Shown in pieces: positions 41,552 to 42,667 of a DNA stretch of 42,667 nt (position 1 is its first letter; each line of letters opens with the position of its first letter). The position numbers were made by a program, and so were the translations under genes. The notes beneath the pieces are model-generated. The model saw only the letters and a program-made list of their open reading frames with translations. It was not told the origin of the DNA and ran no database searches. Origin of the DNA: an uncultured Bacteroidales bacterium (GTDB lineage Bacteria > Bacteroidota > Bacteroidia > Bacteroidales > Paludibacteraceae); assembly GCA_946059305.1 (NCBI GenBank), contig CAMGMU010000011.1:1-42667 (forward strand), given 5' to 3'.

Positions 41552-42471
41552 TCGAACTCTCAGATAATCTTGACACCCGCACCTTTTACGGGGTGAATAA
41601 TCAAAATATTCTCTGCTTGAAAAACATGCACCCGCAAGTGCGTGTGGTGGCGCGTGGTTATACCGTTAAAATGAGCGGTTCCGATGAGGAGATGCAGCGG
41701 TTTGAAGACGATATGCGGAAAGCTGAACGCTTCTGCATAGAGCACAACATGCTTTCTGAGGAGATTATCATCGACCTCATTAAGGGGGCCGAACCGCAGG
41801 TATTCAAACACGACAACCTGATTCTGCATGGAGTAAACGGCAAATCAATACTTGCACGTACGCACAACCAGCAAAAACTGCTCCACGACTATGAAAAAAA
41901 TGACCTTCTCTTTGCTATTGGTCCAGCCGGTTCAGGCAAGACGTACGTAGCCATCGCATTAGCCGTGAGGGCGCTCAAAAACAAGGAAGTACGAAAGATT
42001 ATCCTCTCGCGTCCTGCTGTAGAAGCCGGTGAAAAATTGGGCTTTCTCCCAGGAGATATGAAGGAGAAAATCGACCCCTACCTGCAGCCGCTCTACGATG
42101 CGCTGGAAGACATGATTCCCCAAGCCAAACTGCAAGAATACATGGAGAAAGGCGTTATTCAAATTGCGCCCTTGGCTTTCATGCGTGGCCGAACACTGTC
42201 CGATGCTGTTGTCATCCTTGATGAAGCGCAAAACACCACTGTGCCACAGATTAAAATGTTCCTTACTCGCTTGGGTATGGGCTCCAAGATGATCATCACG
42301 GGTGACCTCACGCAAATCGACCTACCTCACTCGCAACGCAGTGGTCTCATCGACGCATGCAACGTGCTTCGCGAAATCCCCGGCATCTCGTTTATACATT
42401 TCTCCGAAAAAGATATCGTCAGACATCCGCTTGTAGAGCGCATCGTAAAAGCCTACGGGAAAGGCGAATAA
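41536..42471 (+). CDS. phoH: PhoH-family ATPase
   Basis: A 311-residue protein of the PhoH/YbeZ type. N-terminal domain (1-110), then Walker A GPAGSGKT (129-136), RPAVEAGEKLGFLPGD and Walker B AVVILDEAQNTT, followed by GDLTQIDLP. YbeZ-like proteins bind RNA and work with YbeY in rRNA processing or decay; the exact role here is inferred. It overlaps the HsdR_N-like gene, suggesting coupling. A terminator lies 25 bases downstream. Confidence 0.93.
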   Translation: MSEKIIELSDNLDTRTFYGVNNQNILCLKNMHPQVRVVARGYTVKMSGSDEEMQRFEDDMRKAERFCIEHNMLSEEIIIDLIKGAEPQVFKHDNLILHGVNGKSILARTHNQQKLLHDYEKNDLLFAIGPAGSGKTYVAIALAVRALKNKEVRKIILSRPAVEAGEKLGFLPGDMKEKIDPYLQPLYDALEDMIPQAKLQEYMEKGVIQIAPLAFMRGRTLSDAVVILDEAQNTTVPQIKMFLTRLGMGSKMIITGDLTQIDLPHSQRSGLIDACNVLREIPGISFIHFSEKDIVRHPLVERIVKAYGKGE

Positions 42472-42495
42472 CACACAACCATCCTATTTCTATAA

Positions 42496-42524
42496 GGGGC
42501 GTCCAGCGTAGGATGCCCTTTTTT
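42496..42524 (+). terminator. Terminator after phoH
   Basis: A GGGGCGTCC / GGATGCCCT stem with G-T pairs around AGCGTA, followed by TTTTTT. Confidence 0.8.
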
Positions 42525-42612
42525 GTAGAATCACCGCGCATCTCGAGTAAAAATCAGGGTACCCTTTTCCTGAAAAAATAGACACTTTCCTAAGCAAATA
42601 GACAAATCGTTA

Positions 42613-42667
42613 GTAAGTATCCATTAAAGTACAGGTATATCCAAAAAGTTAGGGCTGTAACTCCAAT
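42613..42667. repeat. 55-bp repeat, inverted copy of 4736-4790, cut by window end
   Basis: Reverse complement matches 4736-4790 at 54 of 55 positions. At the first site the repeat is one arm of a TTAGGGCTGTAAC hairpin; here the other arm would lie just beyond the window. Confidence 0.85.

Overview
The window looks like a chromosomal piece of a member of the order Bacteroidales. Direct signs are: promoters of the Bacteroidetes type (TTTG, about 20 bases, then TAnnTTTG) in front of many genes; a short 286-residue primary sigma factor gene lying inside the window; and neighbours typical of the phylum, such as the run HD-domain gene, lpxD, lpxC, lpxA and then glnS. I cannot name a genus.

Region 1 (1-4.8 kb) is an AT-rich accessory segment. 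It holds repeats, a small toxin-domain ORF that overlaps its probable immunity gene, a DUF6572-type immunity-like gene, and a chimeric ORF. The chimera joins the first 29 residues of the immunity gene to a JAB-like (JAMM) toxin fragment. Two unrecognised exported proteins flank a 156-bp MITE-like element with perfect 17-bp inverted ends. A stump of an IS5-like transposase follows. This looks like a store of displaced polymorphic-toxin C-terminal modules.

Region 2 (4.8-8.5 kb) carries an AAA/DUF4143 ATPase, an EamA transporter, a candidate structured RNA and a LysO-type lysine exporter. The ATPase segment lies between two copies of a ~60-bp palindromic repeat.

Region 3 (8.6-16.4 kb) has a spermidine/putrescine-binding protein with an unusual C-terminal membrane anchor, a GH20 hexosaminidase, comEC, a YaeI-like phosphoesterase and a PfkB sugar/nucleoside kinase.

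Region 4 (16.6-26.8 kb) has tRNA-Asn, then a reverse-strand operon: secreted thioredoxin, K+/H+ antiporter, epimerase, DEAD-box helicase. It faces aroB across an overlapping palindromic divergent promoter. Next come an OmpR-type regulator with a degenerate receiver, L-asparaginase and dipeptidase PepD.

Region 5 (26.9-32.3 kb) has a pullulanase lipoprotein and potABC. The PotD-type binding protein is about 20 kb away.

Region 6 (32.4-42.5 kb) has an ECF sigma factor with a membrane PH-like partner, tRNA-Arg, the primary sigma gene, the lipid A cluster (lpxD, an lpxC without the FabZ fusion usual in this phylum, lpxA), glnS, a stand-alone HsdR_N-like nuclease-fold protein and phoH. The window ends inside a 55-bp repeat that also occurs, inverted, at 4.7 kb.

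Most of the window is ordinary core genome. The part most likely to hold something undescribed is 0.5-4.6 kb.
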